21,475 nt of DNA from CAYFKJ01 sp964528595 (GCA_964528595.1 CAZGTM010000062.1:1-21475), one strand, 5' to 3'. Positions 6,741 to 14,393 are shown, counted from the stretch's first letter. Program-made: numbers and translations. Notes: generated from the sequence alone by a model not told the origin.

Positions 6741-7754
6741 ATGACACTCGCTGCAGAAGCAGACTATTCGGCAGAAGCCGCCAATTCGAATGAGCCCATC
6801 AAAGACGAGGACCGGGATTCGGTCCACGTGTTGCCGCTCAGTATCGTGCCGTTGCAGACCAAAGGTCTGGAACGCACCCGGATGATCAAGAACGCCAAGC
6901 TCGAAAGCGTCATCGAACTATTTGACGACAAGAAGGCCGGCAGCGGTCAGATCCCCGTCAACGCCGTCCGGCAGGTCTTCACCAATATCGATGCGGGCGA
7001 CGTCAACGTTCTTTCCAAGCTCTCCAAGCTTTATTCTTACGATGTCTATTGCCTACGCATCGAGTTGCGCAAGCTGGGCATTTCGATTGATGACAAGGAC
7101 GCGCTGAAACTTTCGGAGGCCAAGCAGGAAGAACTCCACCGTTTCATGCGGGCCTTTACCCAGCGCGTCATCATGGAAGTCTACGGCGATGCCGACGAAG
7201 GCGTGCGGAACTATAACGACGTGGTCGCGCTGTTCCGCCATCCCGACAAAAAGCATGCGGTCTCCAAGCTCAAGATGATGTCCGACAAGCTGGGCATCCG
7301 GCTCGAGGACGTGCCAATTTTCCTGGAGGATTTCGGCGATATCTACCTCAGCGTCGCCTATTACCGGGAATATTGGGAATCGGTGCAGCCGGCGTTCAGC
7401 GATTTCGTCCACTCGGTGGAGGAAATCATGGAGCACCACACCTTGAAGCAGGACCGCAACCTGATGAAGACCTGCGACAAGCTCTATGAAAAATTCGCCG
7501 ATATGAACCAGGGCGTGACCAAGCGTTTCCACACCTTCGAGAACATTACGGAAAAGATGTGGGACAACATCGATTCGGAACGCTTCGACAAGTTCAAGGG
7601 CGTGGTGCGGGAGAACCATTCGGCCATCGGCGGCGTCATCTGCAAGCTGTCGGTCAAGATGGGCGCCTGGCTCGAAAAATTCCCCAGCGAGAACGCCGGC
7701 GGCGCCGTCAAGCGCGCCGAGTACATCCGCCTGACGATGCAGCAGGGGATCTGA
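6741..7754 (+). CDS. Uncharacterised 337-residue alpha-helical protein
   Basis: I do not recognise a named family. The predicted product is soluble, with no signal peptide or membrane segment. Residues 1-30 are acidic and low in complexity, likely disordered; then comes LPLSIVPLQTKGLERTRMIK, which looks like a conserved docking or folding segment; residues 55-200 alternate charged helices (SKLSKLYSYDVYCLRIELRK; EDVPIFLEDFGDIYLSVAYY); residues 205-315 appear to form a helical bundle rich in Lys, Glu and aromatic residues. The ATG at 6741 has GGGGGG at 6730-6735. It is monocistronic, preceded by an AT-rich control region and followed by a compact hairpin. My impression is of a lineage-restricted family in Rhodospirillales, but that is from memory and weak. 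Confidence 0.75.
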   Translation: MTLAAEADYSAEAANSNEPIKDEDRDSVHVLPLSIVPLQTKGLERTRMIKNAKLESVIELFDDKKAGSGQIPVNAVRQVFTNIDAGDVNVLSKLSKLYSYDVYCLRIELRKLGISIDDKDALKLSEAKQEELHRFMRAFTQRVIMEVYGDADEGVRNYNDVVALFRHPDKKHAVSKLKMMSDKLGIRLEDVPIFLEDFGDIYLSVAYYREYWESVQPAFSDFVHSVEEIMEHHTLKQDRNLMKTCDKLYEKFADMNQGVTKRFHTFENITEKMWDNIDSERFDKFKGVVRENHSAIGGVICKLSVKMGAWLEKFPSENAGGAVKRAEYIRLTMQQGI

Positions 7755-7769
7755 GGGCGGCAGCCGCCC
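7755..7769. terminator. Compact hairpin between convergent genes
   Basis: GGGCGG (7755-7760), loop CAG, CCGCCC (7764-7769) forms a 6-bp all-GC stem that starts on the base after the plus-strand stop codon and lies 7 bp from the stop codon of the minus-strand aldolase gene. It could serve both transcripts. Neither side has a clear T-run, so termination strength is uncertain. Confidence 0.4.
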
Positions 7770-7776
7770 CTAAAAG

Positions 7777-8409
7777 CTACCGTAAAGCGTTTTCGTATGC
7801 CGACACGAGTTCTTCGGCAGATTTCCCGATGTCCGACGCGCTTTTGCCCGCCTTGTAAAGCAGTGAACCGATCCCGGCCGCATAGACGCCCGCCGCAAAG
7901 AATTCTTCCAGATTGTCGGCCGATACGCCGCCGGTCGGACAGAGCCGGGTGCCTTCCGGCAAGACCGCCGTGACCGCCTTGATGAAGGGAACGCCCAGGG
8001 TGTCGGCGGGAAAAATTTTCAGAATATCGGCGCCGGCGGTGAGGGCCTGGAAACACTCCGTCGGCGTGCAGCAGCCCGGAACCGACAGCATGCCCAATTC
8101 CTTGGTCCGGCCGATAACGTCGACATCCATGTTGGGCGCGATCACGACTTTTCCGCCCGCCGCCTGGACCTTCTCCACGTCGTCCGGCGACACGACGGTG
8201 CCGGCGCCGAGCACGATATCGTCGCCATGCGCCTCATCGATCAGCCGCAGACTTTGCTCCCAGTCTGGGCTGTTCAACGTCACCTCCATGAATCGGAATC
8301 CGGCGCCGATCAGGGCGTCGGAAACCGCGACGGCATCCGCCGGCGTGATGCCGCGCAGCACGGCGATAAGGGGCATTTCGGATATTTTGTCGTAGAGCGC
8401 GTCAGGCAT
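7777..8409 (-). CDS. dgoA: 2-dehydro-3-deoxy-6-phosphogalactonate aldolase-like (DgoA/KDPG aldolase family)
   Basis: Class I aldolase of 210 residues that cleaves a 6-phospho-2-keto-3-deoxyaldonate to pyruvate and glyceraldehyde 3-phosphate. Visible: LIAVLRGI at 14-21, the catalytic Glu in MEVTLNSP (E42), GAGTVVSP (68-75), the Schiff-base Lys in LKIFPA (K131) and the phosphate-binding CPTGGVS (157-163). The LNSP motif and the general pattern are closer to DgoA than to Eda, where the equivalent segment is EVTLRT. A longer frame to 8613 is shadow; homology begins at the ATG at 8409, which overlaps the end of the kinase gene by 8 bp. It is last in a three-gene operon with the kinase and the dehydratase. 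Confidence 0.85.
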   Translation of the reverse strand: MPDALYDKISEMPLIAVLRGITPADAVAVSDALIGAGFRFMEVTLNSPDWEQSLRLIDEAHGDDIVLGAGTVVSPDDVEKVQAAGGKVVIAPNMDVDVIGRTKELGMLSVPGCCTPTECFQALTAGADILKIFPADTLGVPFIKAVTAVLPEGTRLCPTGGVSADNLEEFFAAGVYAAGIGSLLYKAGKSASDIGKSAEELVSAYENALR

Positions 8410-9301
8410 GTATTGAATCCATTTCGGTGAGATCCAGCGGGACGATCGATCCCTTTCCACAAACGACCTGGGCCGCAATGCGATGAGCGTCTTGGAGGCA
8501 CGCCAGCACCTCACGACCCGCCAGCTTGGCAAAGATATATGTGGCGATGAAGGCGTCGCCGGCGGCCGAGCTATCGATGATTTCCGCGATCGGCTCGAAG
8601 CTATGCCGGGCAATTAGGGCAGCGCCTTTCCAGACTTCCGCCTTGTCCCCGGCACAGGTTAGGACCCACTCGGCTTCGGGATACTGCGCCGACAGGGCTT
8701 CGACATCTTGACCGGGATAGAGAATTTCCAGTTCCTCGTCCGATATCTTGGCGATGTTCACGGTGGGCAAAATCCGGGCGGCGAAGTCGCTTGCCTGACC
8801 GGGGCTCCAAAGCTGGGCGCGGTAGTTGAAATCGTAAGCGATCGTCCCCGTTTCCCCGCCAACCAGGGCAACCGACTTGACGAGGTTATCCTTGTTCTCG
8901 GTGACCGCCGCGGTAATGCCGGAAATATATATGAGATCGTATCCCGTCAGATCTTGGACAGCGTCGAAGACATGCCGGGCGGCGCTTTGACCGCGCCAGT
9001 AGCCGTAGCGCTTTTCACCCGCTGCATCGTTGCTGAGAATAAAAAGACCGAGCGTGCGGTCCGGGTCTCGGAGGCAGCGCGCCGTACTGACGCCGTGGTC
9101 CTGCAGAAAGGCCAGGCAGGCGTCGCTGTCGGCATCGCAGCCGACCGCTGTCAGATAATCGGCCTTTAGATCGCCATGCGAAACGACGCTCAGGTAATGC
9201 GCCATGTTGAAGGTGTCGCCGGCGAAGCTTTTGCGGAACAGTCCGTTCCCGACGTCGGACATCTCCAGCATGACTTCGCCGATGGAAAGGATCCTGGTCA
9301 T
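8402..9301 (-). CDS. kdgK: PfkB-family sugar kinase, probable 2-dehydro-3-deoxygluconokinase
   Basis: Ribokinase/PfkB-fold kinase of 299 residues, expected to phosphorylate a 2-keto-3-deoxyaldonate with ATP. Motifs: LSIGEVMLEM at 5-14, AGDTFNMAHYL (27-37) corresponding to the GGxxxN substrate region, YWRGQSAAR (101-109), DFNYRAQLW (157-165, typical of KDG kinases), and the C-terminal IDSSAAGDAF (242-251) with catalytic D249. In that motif the usual first Gly of GAGD is Ala (AAGD), a tolerated variant. I take the ATG at 9301; a TTG at 9316 overlapping the dehydratase stop codon (TTGA) is a possible coupled start adding five residues. Position between dehydratase and aldolase genes fits the pathway order. 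Confidence 0.83.
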   Translation of the reverse strand: MTRILSIGEVMLEMSDVGNGLFRKSFAGDTFNMAHYLSVVSHGDLKADYLTAVGCDADSDACLAFLQDHGVSTARCLRDPDRTLGLFILSNDAAGEKRYGYWRGQSAARHVFDAVQDLTGYDLIYISGITAAVTENKDNLVKSVALVGGETGTIAYDFNYRAQLWSPGQASDFAARILPTVNIAKISDEELEILYPGQDVEALSAQYPEAEWVLTCAGDKAEVWKGAALIARHSFEPIAEIIDSSAAGDAFIATYIFAKLAGREVLACLQDAHRIAAQVVCGKGSIVPLDLTEMDSIHA

Positions 9302-9312
9302 CCCGGTGCCCG

Positions 9313-11103
9313 TCAATGGTTGTCCCGGGGCAGGCCTTTCGAGGCCGCGACGCGCTGATATTTGACCGCTTCCTTCAGCACCATGCCCGCGGACAGCTGA
9401 TCGACGTCGCGCCGCTGCATTTCCTGCCAGGGCGTCTGCGATTCCGGATATGGATAACCGCCGTCCTCCTCCAACACCCTGTACCGCTCGGCGATTTCCT
9501 CATCGGATATCAAAATGTTCGCGGTGCCCTTACCGATGTCGATGCGCACCCGGTCGCCGCTCCGGAGTATCGCCAGACCGCCGCCGGCGGCAGCCTCGGG
9601 TGAGGCGTTCAAAATGGAGGCCGAACCCGATGTTCCGGATTGGCGTCCGTCGCCGATGCAGGGCAGAACGGTAACGCCCTTTTTCAGCAGATAATCCGGT
9701 GCCCGCATATTGACGACTTCGGCGGCGCCGGGATAGCCGATCGGGCCGGTGCCGCGCATGAACAAAACGGATGTCTCGGTAATGTTTAAGCCTGGATCGT
9801 CGATGGCGCCGTGGTAATGCTCCGGACCGTCGAACACCACGGCCGCCCCCTCGAACGCCTCCGGGTCGTCCGGGTCCGACAGGTAACGGTCGCGAAATTC
9901 TTCGTCGATGACGCTGAGCTTCATGATGGCGGCATCGAACAGATTGCCGCGGATGACCTTGAAGCCGGCTTTTGCCACCAAGGCGGTGTCGAAATTCCGG
10001 ATGACGTCTTCATTGCTGGATGTCTTGCCGCGGCAATTCTCTGCGAGCGTCTGCCCGGAAACGGTCAGACAATCCTGGTGCAACAGGTCGTGCCGCAGCA
10101 ATTCGTCGACGACGGCCGGCACGCCCCCCGCCCGGTGAAAGTCCTCTGCCAGATACTCGCCGGCGGGCTGCAGGTTGACGAGCAGCGGAACGTTCAGGCC
10201 AATCTCCTCCCAGTCCTCGATCGTCATCTCGACGCCCATATGGCGGGCGATGGCCGTGATGTGGATCGGCGCATTCGTCGAGCCGCCCAAAGCCGAGTTG
10301 ACGACGATGGCGTTTTCAAAGGCCTGGCGCGTCATGATATTAGACGGCCGGACATCCTCATGCACGAGGCCGACGATCCGCCGCCCCGTTTCATAAGCCA
10401 ACTGCCCTCGTTCGCGATAGGGCGCCGGAATGGCCCCGCCGCCGGTAAGCTGCATACCCAGGGCTTCCGACAATGAATTCATCGTCGAGGCGGTCCCCAT
10501 GGTGTTGCAGTAGCCGGCGGACGGCGCCGATGCGGCCGCCCGCGCAATAAATTCTTCGTAGTCCATTTCTCCGGCCGCGAGCTTTTCCCTGGCATCCCAG
10601 ATGACGGTTCCGGAGCCGCAGCGTTGATTGTCGACATAGCCGTTGAGCATGGGTCCGCCGCTCAACACGATGGCCGGAATATCGACGGTGGCCGCCGCCA
10701 TCAGGCAGGCCGGGGTGGTCTTGTCGCAGCCGACCGTCAGGACGACGCCGTCAAGGGGATAGCCGTAGAGGATCTCGACCAGGCCGAGATAGGCGAGGTT
10801 GCGGTCCAATGCCGCCGTCGGCCGCTTGCCGGTTTCCTGGATGGGGTGCACAGGGAACTCCATGGCGATGCCGCCCGCCTCCCGGATGCCCTCCCGGACG
10901 CGGTGGGCCAGTTCGAGGTGCGGACGGTTGCAGGGCGAGAGATCCGAGCCCGTCTGGGCAATGCCGATGATGGGCTTGCCCGACTGCAGTTCCTCCCTGG
11001 TCAATCCGTAGTTCAGATACCTTTCGAGGTACAAGGCCGTCATATCCGGATTGTCCGGATTATCGAACCAGGCGCGGGAGCGCAGCTTTTGCTTGGACGT
11101 CAC
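9313..11103 (-). CDS. IlvD/Edd-family sugar acid dehydratase (xylonate/arabinonate dehydratase type)
   Basis: A 596-residue iron-sulfur dehydratase that converts an aldonic acid into its 2-keto-3-deoxy form. The cluster cysteines are visible as SPCNR (C58), GCDKT (C126) and GYCNTMG (C199), one residue off the Cys59/127/200 recalled for R. leguminosarum L-arabinonate dehydratase; K128 in GCDKT is the position of the carbamylated Lys and GDGRQSG (484-490) holds the catalytic Ser region. The opening SRAWFDNPDNPDMTALYLER closely resembles Caulobacter XylD. Start is GTG at 11103 with GGAAGA upstream. First gene of the operon. Its closest relatives act on pentonates, but the downstream enzymes suit a hexonate such as D-galactonate or D-gluconate, so the substrate is unresolved. 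Confidence 0.88.
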   Translation of the reverse strand: MTSKQKLRSRAWFDNPDNPDMTALYLERYLNYGLTREELQSGKPIIGIAQTGSDLSPCNRPHLELAHRVREGIREAGGIAMEFPVHPIQETGKRPTAALDRNLAYLGLVEILYGYPLDGVVLTVGCDKTTPACLMAAATVDIPAIVLSGGPMLNGYVDNQRCGSGTVIWDAREKLAAGEMDYEEFIARAAASAPSAGYCNTMGTASTMNSLSEALGMQLTGGGAIPAPYRERGQLAYETGRRIVGLVHEDVRPSNIMTRQAFENAIVVNSALGGSTNAPIHITAIARHMGVEMTIEDWEEIGLNVPLLVNLQPAGEYLAEDFHRAGGVPAVVDELLRHDLLHQDCLTVSGQTLAENCRGKTSSNEDVIRNFDTALVAKAGFKVIRGNLFDAAIMKLSVIDEEFRDRYLSDPDDPEAFEGAAVVFDGPEHYHGAIDDPGLNITETSVLFMRGTGPIGYPGAAEVVNMRAPDYLLKKGVTVLPCIGDGRQSGTSGSASILNASPEAAAGGGLAILRSGDRVRIDIGKGTANILISDEEIAERYRVLEEDGGYPYPESQTPWQEMQRRDVDQLSAGMVLKEAVKYQRVAASKGLPRDNH

Positions 11104-11164
11104 AACACATCTTCCGTGATCAGTGGCCGGTTATTCCCGGAAACACGATCAGGAGTGCCACGGC

Positions 11165-11179
11165 TGCAATCCGATTACA
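11165..11179. promoter_or_regulatory. Candidate operator dyad upstream of the sugar acid operon
   Basis: TGCAATC (11165-11171), a central C, and GATTACA (11173-11179) form an odd-length dyad with 6 of 7 matched pairs, 62 bp upstream of the dehydratase GTG. On the minus strand it begins TTGTAATC, reminiscent of GntR/FadR-type operators that often control sugar acid operons. No regulator gene is adjacent, so this is only a candidate. Confidence 0.3.
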
Positions 11180-11209
11180 AATAATAAGGCGTTCGAGGCC
11201 CGAAAATAA

Positions 11210-11221
11210 TGCCGGGCGGCA
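11210..11221 (-). terminator. Possible short terminator of the tRNA gene
   Basis: On the minus strand TGCCG-CC-CGGCA is followed by TTATTTT, about 30 nt after the tRNA 3' end. The stem is only five bp with a tight loop, so it is a weak candidate. A run of five T also occurs directly after the CCA end. Confidence 0.3.
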
Positions 11222-11249
11222 CTTGATCTTCAAACGCATGTAGGAAAAA

Positions 11250-11325
11250 TGGTGGAGCCGAGCGGAATCGAACCGCCGACCTTCGCGTTGCGAACGCGAC
11301 GCTCTCCCATCTGAGCTACGGCCCC
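11250..11325 (-). tRNA. tRNA-Ala (anticodon CGC)
   Basis: A 76-nt tRNA read on the minus strand. The acceptor stem GGGGCCG pairs with CGGCTCC and includes the G3-U70 wobble that identifies alanine tRNAs. The D arm is GCTC-AGATGGGA-GAGC, the anticodon stem TCGCG/CGCGA with loop TTCGCAA giving anticodon CGC (codon GCG), and the T arm GGCGG-TTCGATT-CCGCT (one wobble). The 3' CCA is encoded. GCG is a frequent Ala codon in GC-rich genomes. A strong promoter lies upstream at 11367-11395. Confidence 0.97.
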
Positions 11326-11366
11326 ACAAAGGCGCTTGGTGGCCCGTCAGGGCCGCGCGCGCCGGG

Positions 11367-11395
11367 ATAATGGTGATGCGGCCCGGCGATGTCAA
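11367..11395 (-). promoter_or_regulatory. Near-consensus sigma-70 promoter for tRNA-Ala
   Basis: On the minus strand a perfect TTGACA -35 (11390-11395) is separated by exactly 17 nt from CATTAT (11367-11372), which matches four of six bases of TATAAT. The region after it is GC-rich, a discriminator type associated with stringent control of stable RNA genes. It would start transcription about 35 nt before the tRNA. Confidence 0.75.
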
Positions 11396-11444
11396 GCCGT
11401 CTTCGGGCCCATATGGCGCATGTTGCCTTGCCCTTGCAGCCCCC

Positions 11445-11471
11445 TTGGCCCATCCCCACCTGTGATATATT
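11445..11471 (+). promoter_or_regulatory. Possible promoter for yggT
   Basis: TTGGCC (11445-11450) and TATATT (11466-11471) lie 49 bp upstream of the yggT ATG. The 15-nt spacer is shorter than ideal, so this is a tentative call. Confidence 0.3.
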
Positions 11472-11519
11472 CTCTCAGCGGAAAATAACCTGCCCACGGC
11501 CAACCCGACCGGAGACCCG

Positions 11520-11810
11520 ATGCACGCGATCCTGATCCTCGTCGACACCGTTATCTCGCTTTACATCTGGGCTCTGATCATCTCCGCGGTGTTGAGCTGG
11601 CTGGTGGCCTTCAACGTCGTCAACACCTCCAACCGTTTCGTTTATGCCGTCGGTGACTTTCTCTACCGCCTGACCGAGCCGGCGCTGCGGCACATCCGCC
11701 GTTTCATTCCGCTGATGGGCGGCATCGACATATCGCCGGTGATCCTGATCCTTGTCCTGATGTTCGTGCGCAACCTCATTATTAAAGACATCGCACCCGG
11801 CATGATGTGA
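11520..11810 (+). CDS. yggT: YggT family membrane protein
   Basis: A 96-residue membrane protein with two hydrophobic segments, about residues 4-30 and 70-88, joined by an amphipathic loop. The loop carries the family signature: FVYAVGDFLYRLTEPALRHI followed by RRFIPLMGGIDISP (61-73). YggT proteins are linked by earlier work to osmotic shock tolerance and cell-surface assembly or division; the mechanism is not settled. ATG at 11520 has GGAG at about 11511. Its stop codon overlaps the GTG start of the next gene (GTGA), so the two are translationally coupled, a gene order conserved in many proteobacteria. Confidence 0.92.
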   Translation: MHAILILVDTVISLYIWALIISAVLSWLVAFNVVNTSNRFVYAVGDFLYRLTEPALRHIRRFIPLMGGIDISPVILILVLMFVRNLIIKDIAPGMM

Positions 11811-12145
11811 CAGCCGTCCCGGCGGCCTCACCCTTCGAAGTGACCCCTGACGGCATCGCCGTCCGCATCCGGCTGACGCCGAAGTCGTCGGCCAACCGCA
11901 TCGACGGAATTGCGGACGGGTCGGACGGCCCGGTACTCAAGGCCCGGGTCACGGCGGTCCCGGAAAAGGGCAAGGCCAACGCCGCCCTGATCAAGCTGCT
12001 GGCCAAATCGCTGGGTATCGCCAAGGGCCGCCTATCGCTGACCGGCGGCGCCAGGGACCGGAGCAAGAAGCTGTTGATTGCCGGCGGCGGTGCGGCGGAG
12101 CTTGCCGCCCTTCAGGCGCTGGTCGCCCGCGCCAGCGCCGGATAG
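11807..12145 (+). CDS. DUF167 family protein (YggU-like)
   Basis: A 112-residue soluble protein of the DUF167/YggU family, whose biochemical role is unknown. Conserved features are visible: the strand VRIRLTPKSSANRIDG (19-34), then LKARVTAVPEKGKANAALIKLLAKSLGI (45-72), with the family hallmark PEKGKANAAL, and GGARDRSKKLLI (80-91). The start is a GTG at 11807 that overlaps the yggT stop by 4 bp. Its 3' end runs 34 bp into the convergent MATE gene at 12112, so the two coding regions share both strands there. Confidence 0.9.
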   Translation: MTAVPAASPFEVTPDGIAVRIRLTPKSSANRIDGIADGSDGPVLKARVTAVPEKGKANAALIKLLAKSLGIAKGRLSLTGGARDRSKKLLIAGGGAAELAALQALVARASAG

Positions 12146-13446
12146 CGCACGGCCAACGTCACGGCGCGGGCGATCATGAAAAGGTAGAACGCCAGCCACA
12201 GGCCGTGGTTGCCGTAGAGCGGCACCAATATCCAGACCGACGCCAGGTAGATGCCGAGCGAGACGATCATGCCGTTGCGCATCGCCCGCGTGCGCGTGGC
12301 GCCGATGAAGATGCCGTCGAGCTGAAAACTCCAGACCGAAATCAAAGGCGAGGCGATGGCCCACCAGAGATAGGCCGCGGCGGCCTCGCGCACCTCGGCA
12401 ATGTCGGTGATGGCGGCGATAATGGCCGTGCCGGCAATCCAGTAGACGGCGGCGTACATCAGGGCAAACCAGCCGGCCCATATCGTCGAGGTGCGGACGG
12501 CGGCGCTCAGACGGCTGCGGTCGCGCGCGCCGACGGCGGCGCCGACCAGGGCCTCGGCGGCGAAGGCGAAGCCGTCCAGGGCATAACCCATGAACAACTG
12601 GAAATTCATCAGCACGGCATTGGCCGCCAGCAGCACGTCGCCCATGGCGGCGCCCCGGCTGGTGAAGTAGGCGAACGCCGAAACCAGGCACAGGGTGCGG
12701 ATGAAGATATCGGTGTTGACCGCCAGCAGGCGTCTGAGCTTGTCCGCATCGAGTAATCTGACGTCACGCCAGCTGCCGCCCAATTGTCCCAAGCCCCGGA
12801 AGGCCAGCACGAGGCCAAGTGCTGCCGCCGAGTATTCCGATATCGCCGTGGCCAGCGCCACGCCCTCGACGCCCCAGCCCAGGCCGAGCACGAACCAGAT
12901 GTCGAGGACGATGTTCAGGCCGTTCATGAAGACCTGCAGCATGAGGGCGCTCTTGGCCCGTTGCAGACCCAGGAGCCAGCCCAGCACGGCATAGTTCGCC
13001 AGGGCCGCCGGGGCCGCCCAGATGCGCACCTGGAAGTACGTCGTGGCCAGGCCCTCGACTTCCCGGCTGGCTTCGATGAACCACATGGCGCCCGAAATCA
13101 ACGGCCATTGCAGCGCGACGACCGCCGCCGCCAAAGCGCCGGCCAGCAACATCGAACGGCCCAACAGCGCCCTGATCTCGCTGACGTCGCCGGCGCCGAA
13201 AGCCTGCGCCACCAGGCCCGTCGTGCCCATGCGCAGGAAGCCGAAACCCCAGTAGACGTAGGAGAAGATCATCGCGCCGACGGCCACCGCGCCGATGTAG
13301 TAGGCGTGATCCAGGTGGCCCATCACCGCCGTATCGACGATGCCCAAGAGGGGGACGGAGACGTTGGAAAGGATGATGGGTCCGGCCAGCCGCCAGACCC
13401 GGGCATGTTGACCGTCGCTCACCGCCGGTGATTTGTCCGTCATCAT
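12112..13446 (-). CDS. MATE family efflux transporter (DinF/NorM-like)
   Basis: A 444-residue inner-membrane protein with roughly 12 hydrophobic segments, the length and layout of MATE multidrug/toxin exporters driven by H+ or Na+ gradients. The first segment contains LLGIVDTAVMGHL with D38, a signature of the DinF-type subgroup, and the two halves begin similarly (GFLRMGTTGLVAQAFGAGD at about 69-87 and FAFAAEALVGAAVGARD in the second half), as expected of the internal duplication. The start ATG at 13446 overlaps the stop codon of the LysR gene by 4 bp, so the exporter is probably made together with its regulator. Substrate unknown. No truncation seen. Confidence 0.9.
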   Translation of the reverse strand: MMTDKSPAVSDGQHARVWRLAGPIILSNVSVPLLGIVDTAVMGHLDHAYYIGAVAVGAMIFSYVYWGFGFLRMGTTGLVAQAFGAGDVSEIRALLGRSMLLAGALAAAVVALQWPLISGAMWFIEASREVEGLATTYFQVRIWAAPAALANYAVLGWLLGLQRAKSALMLQVFMNGLNIVLDIWFVLGLGWGVEGVALATAISEYSAAALGLVLAFRGLGQLGGSWRDVRLLDADKLRRLLAVNTDIFIRTLCLVSAFAYFTSRGAAMGDVLLAANAVLMNFQLFMGYALDGFAFAAEALVGAAVGARDRSRLSAAVRTSTIWAGWFALMYAAVYWIAGTAIIAAITDIAEVREAAAAYLWWAIASPLISVWSFQLDGIFIGATRTRAMRNGMIVSLGIYLASVWILVPLYGNHGLWLAFYLFMIARAVTLAVRYPALARATSA

Positions 13447-14345
13447 GGCGGGCCCATGCCGTCCGCCGCCGCGGTTTCGATCACCCAGTCGCGGAAAGCC
13501 GCGACTTTGGGACGGTCCCAGCTGCTTTCCGGGGCCACCACGTAGTAGGCGTATTCGATCGGCAGGCTGATATCGAACGGCTTGACCAGGCGGCCGGCGG
13601 CAAGATCGTCGGCCGCCAGGGCGGAGCGGCCCAGCGCCACGCCCTCGCCCGCCGCCGCCGCCTGCAGCAGGTTGCCCGAATCCTCGTAGACGGGGCCGCG
13701 GTTGTAATCGATGTCGGTAACCCCGGCGGCCAGCAGAAATTTCCGCCAGTCTTCGAAATAATCGTCATGCAACAGCGTGTAGTGGCGCAGGTCTTGTGGC
13801 CGAAGCAAGGGATTGGACCCCTCCAGCAGGGCCGGACTACAGACCGGGAAGACATCCTCGGTCATGAATTTCTCCGCCTTGAGGCCGGGCCAGTCCCCCC
13901 GGCCGTAGCGCAGCACGAGGTCGACGGCTTCGCGGGAAAAGTCGGTGAGATGGGTCGAGGGCGACAGGCGCACCTCGATTTCCGGATGTTGTTCGCGGAA
14001 GCGGCGCATGCGCGGCACCAGCCACTTGGCGGCGATCGATGGCAGCACCGACACGGTCAGCGTGCCCGTGCTGTCCAGCGTCGATAGCCGGCCGGTGGCG
14101 ATGGCGATGGTATCGAACGCCTCGCCCAACGGCCCGGCATAGGCCTGGCCCGCCTCCGTTAGCAAGAGCGCCCGGTTGCGGCGGATGAACAAGGGCGTGC
14201 CCAACCAGTCCTCCAGCGCCTTAACCTGATGGCTGATGGCGGCCTGCGTCACGTTCAGCTCCGCCGCCGCTTTGGTGAACGACAGGCTGCGGGCCGCCGA
14301 TTCGAACGCGCGCAGGGCATTCAGAGGGGGCAGGCGGCGGGACAC
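13443..14345 (-). CDS. LysR family transcriptional regulator, GcvA-like
   Basis: A 300-residue regulator. The N-terminal winged helix-turn-helix includes LSFTKAAAELNVTQAAISHQ (21-40) and RRLPPLNALRAFESAARS, the opening typical of GcvA/AmpR-type LysR proteins. The remainder is the two-lobed effector domain (about 92-295) with TLTVSVLPSIAAKWLVPR and VDLVLRYGRGDWPG. Start is GTG at 14345 with GGAAGG 8 nt upstream. It overlaps the MATE gene by 4 bp, suggesting it controls that exporter, although LysR proteins more often control divergent genes; the divergent gene here encodes a DUF1127 protein. The effector is unknown, so gcvA itself should not be assumed. Confidence 0.9.
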   Translation of the reverse strand: MSRRLPPLNALRAFESAARSLSFTKAAAELNVTQAAISHQVKALEDWLGTPLFIRRNRALLLTEAGQAYAGPLGEAFDTIAIATGRLSTLDSTGTLTVSVLPSIAAKWLVPRMRRFREQHPEIEVRLSPSTHLTDFSREAVDLVLRYGRGDWPGLKAEKFMTEDVFPVCSPALLEGSNPLLRPQDLRHYTLLHDDYFEDWRKFLLAAGVTDIDYNRGPVYEDSGNLLQAAAAGEGVALGRSALAADDLAAGRLVKPFDISLPIEYAYYVVAPESSWDRPKVAAFRDWVIETAAADGMGPP

Positions 14346-14374
14346 TCGAGACCTTCCTTCGGATTAGTATTTCT

Positions 14375-14393
14375 AATGATAATTATGAGAATT
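14375..14393. promoter_or_regulatory. Fur-like AT-rich box in the LysR/DUF1127 divergent region
   Basis: The segment AATGATAATTATGAGAATT matches a 7-1-7 Fur box (TGATAAT-N-ATTATCA) at 7 of 7 bases in the left arm and 4 of 7 in the right arm. It lies 30 bp from the LysR start and 79 bp from the DUF1127 start. AT-rich sequence can match by chance, so this is a weak prediction. Confidence 0.25.

Noticed and set aside
8410..8613. N-terminal extension of the aldolase frame
   Set aside because: It lies inside the kinase gene in another frame; aldolase homology begins at the ATG at 8409.
11120..11548. Minus-strand open frame covering the tRNA region
   Set aside because: It spans the tRNA-Ala gene and its promoter and has no protein-like motifs.
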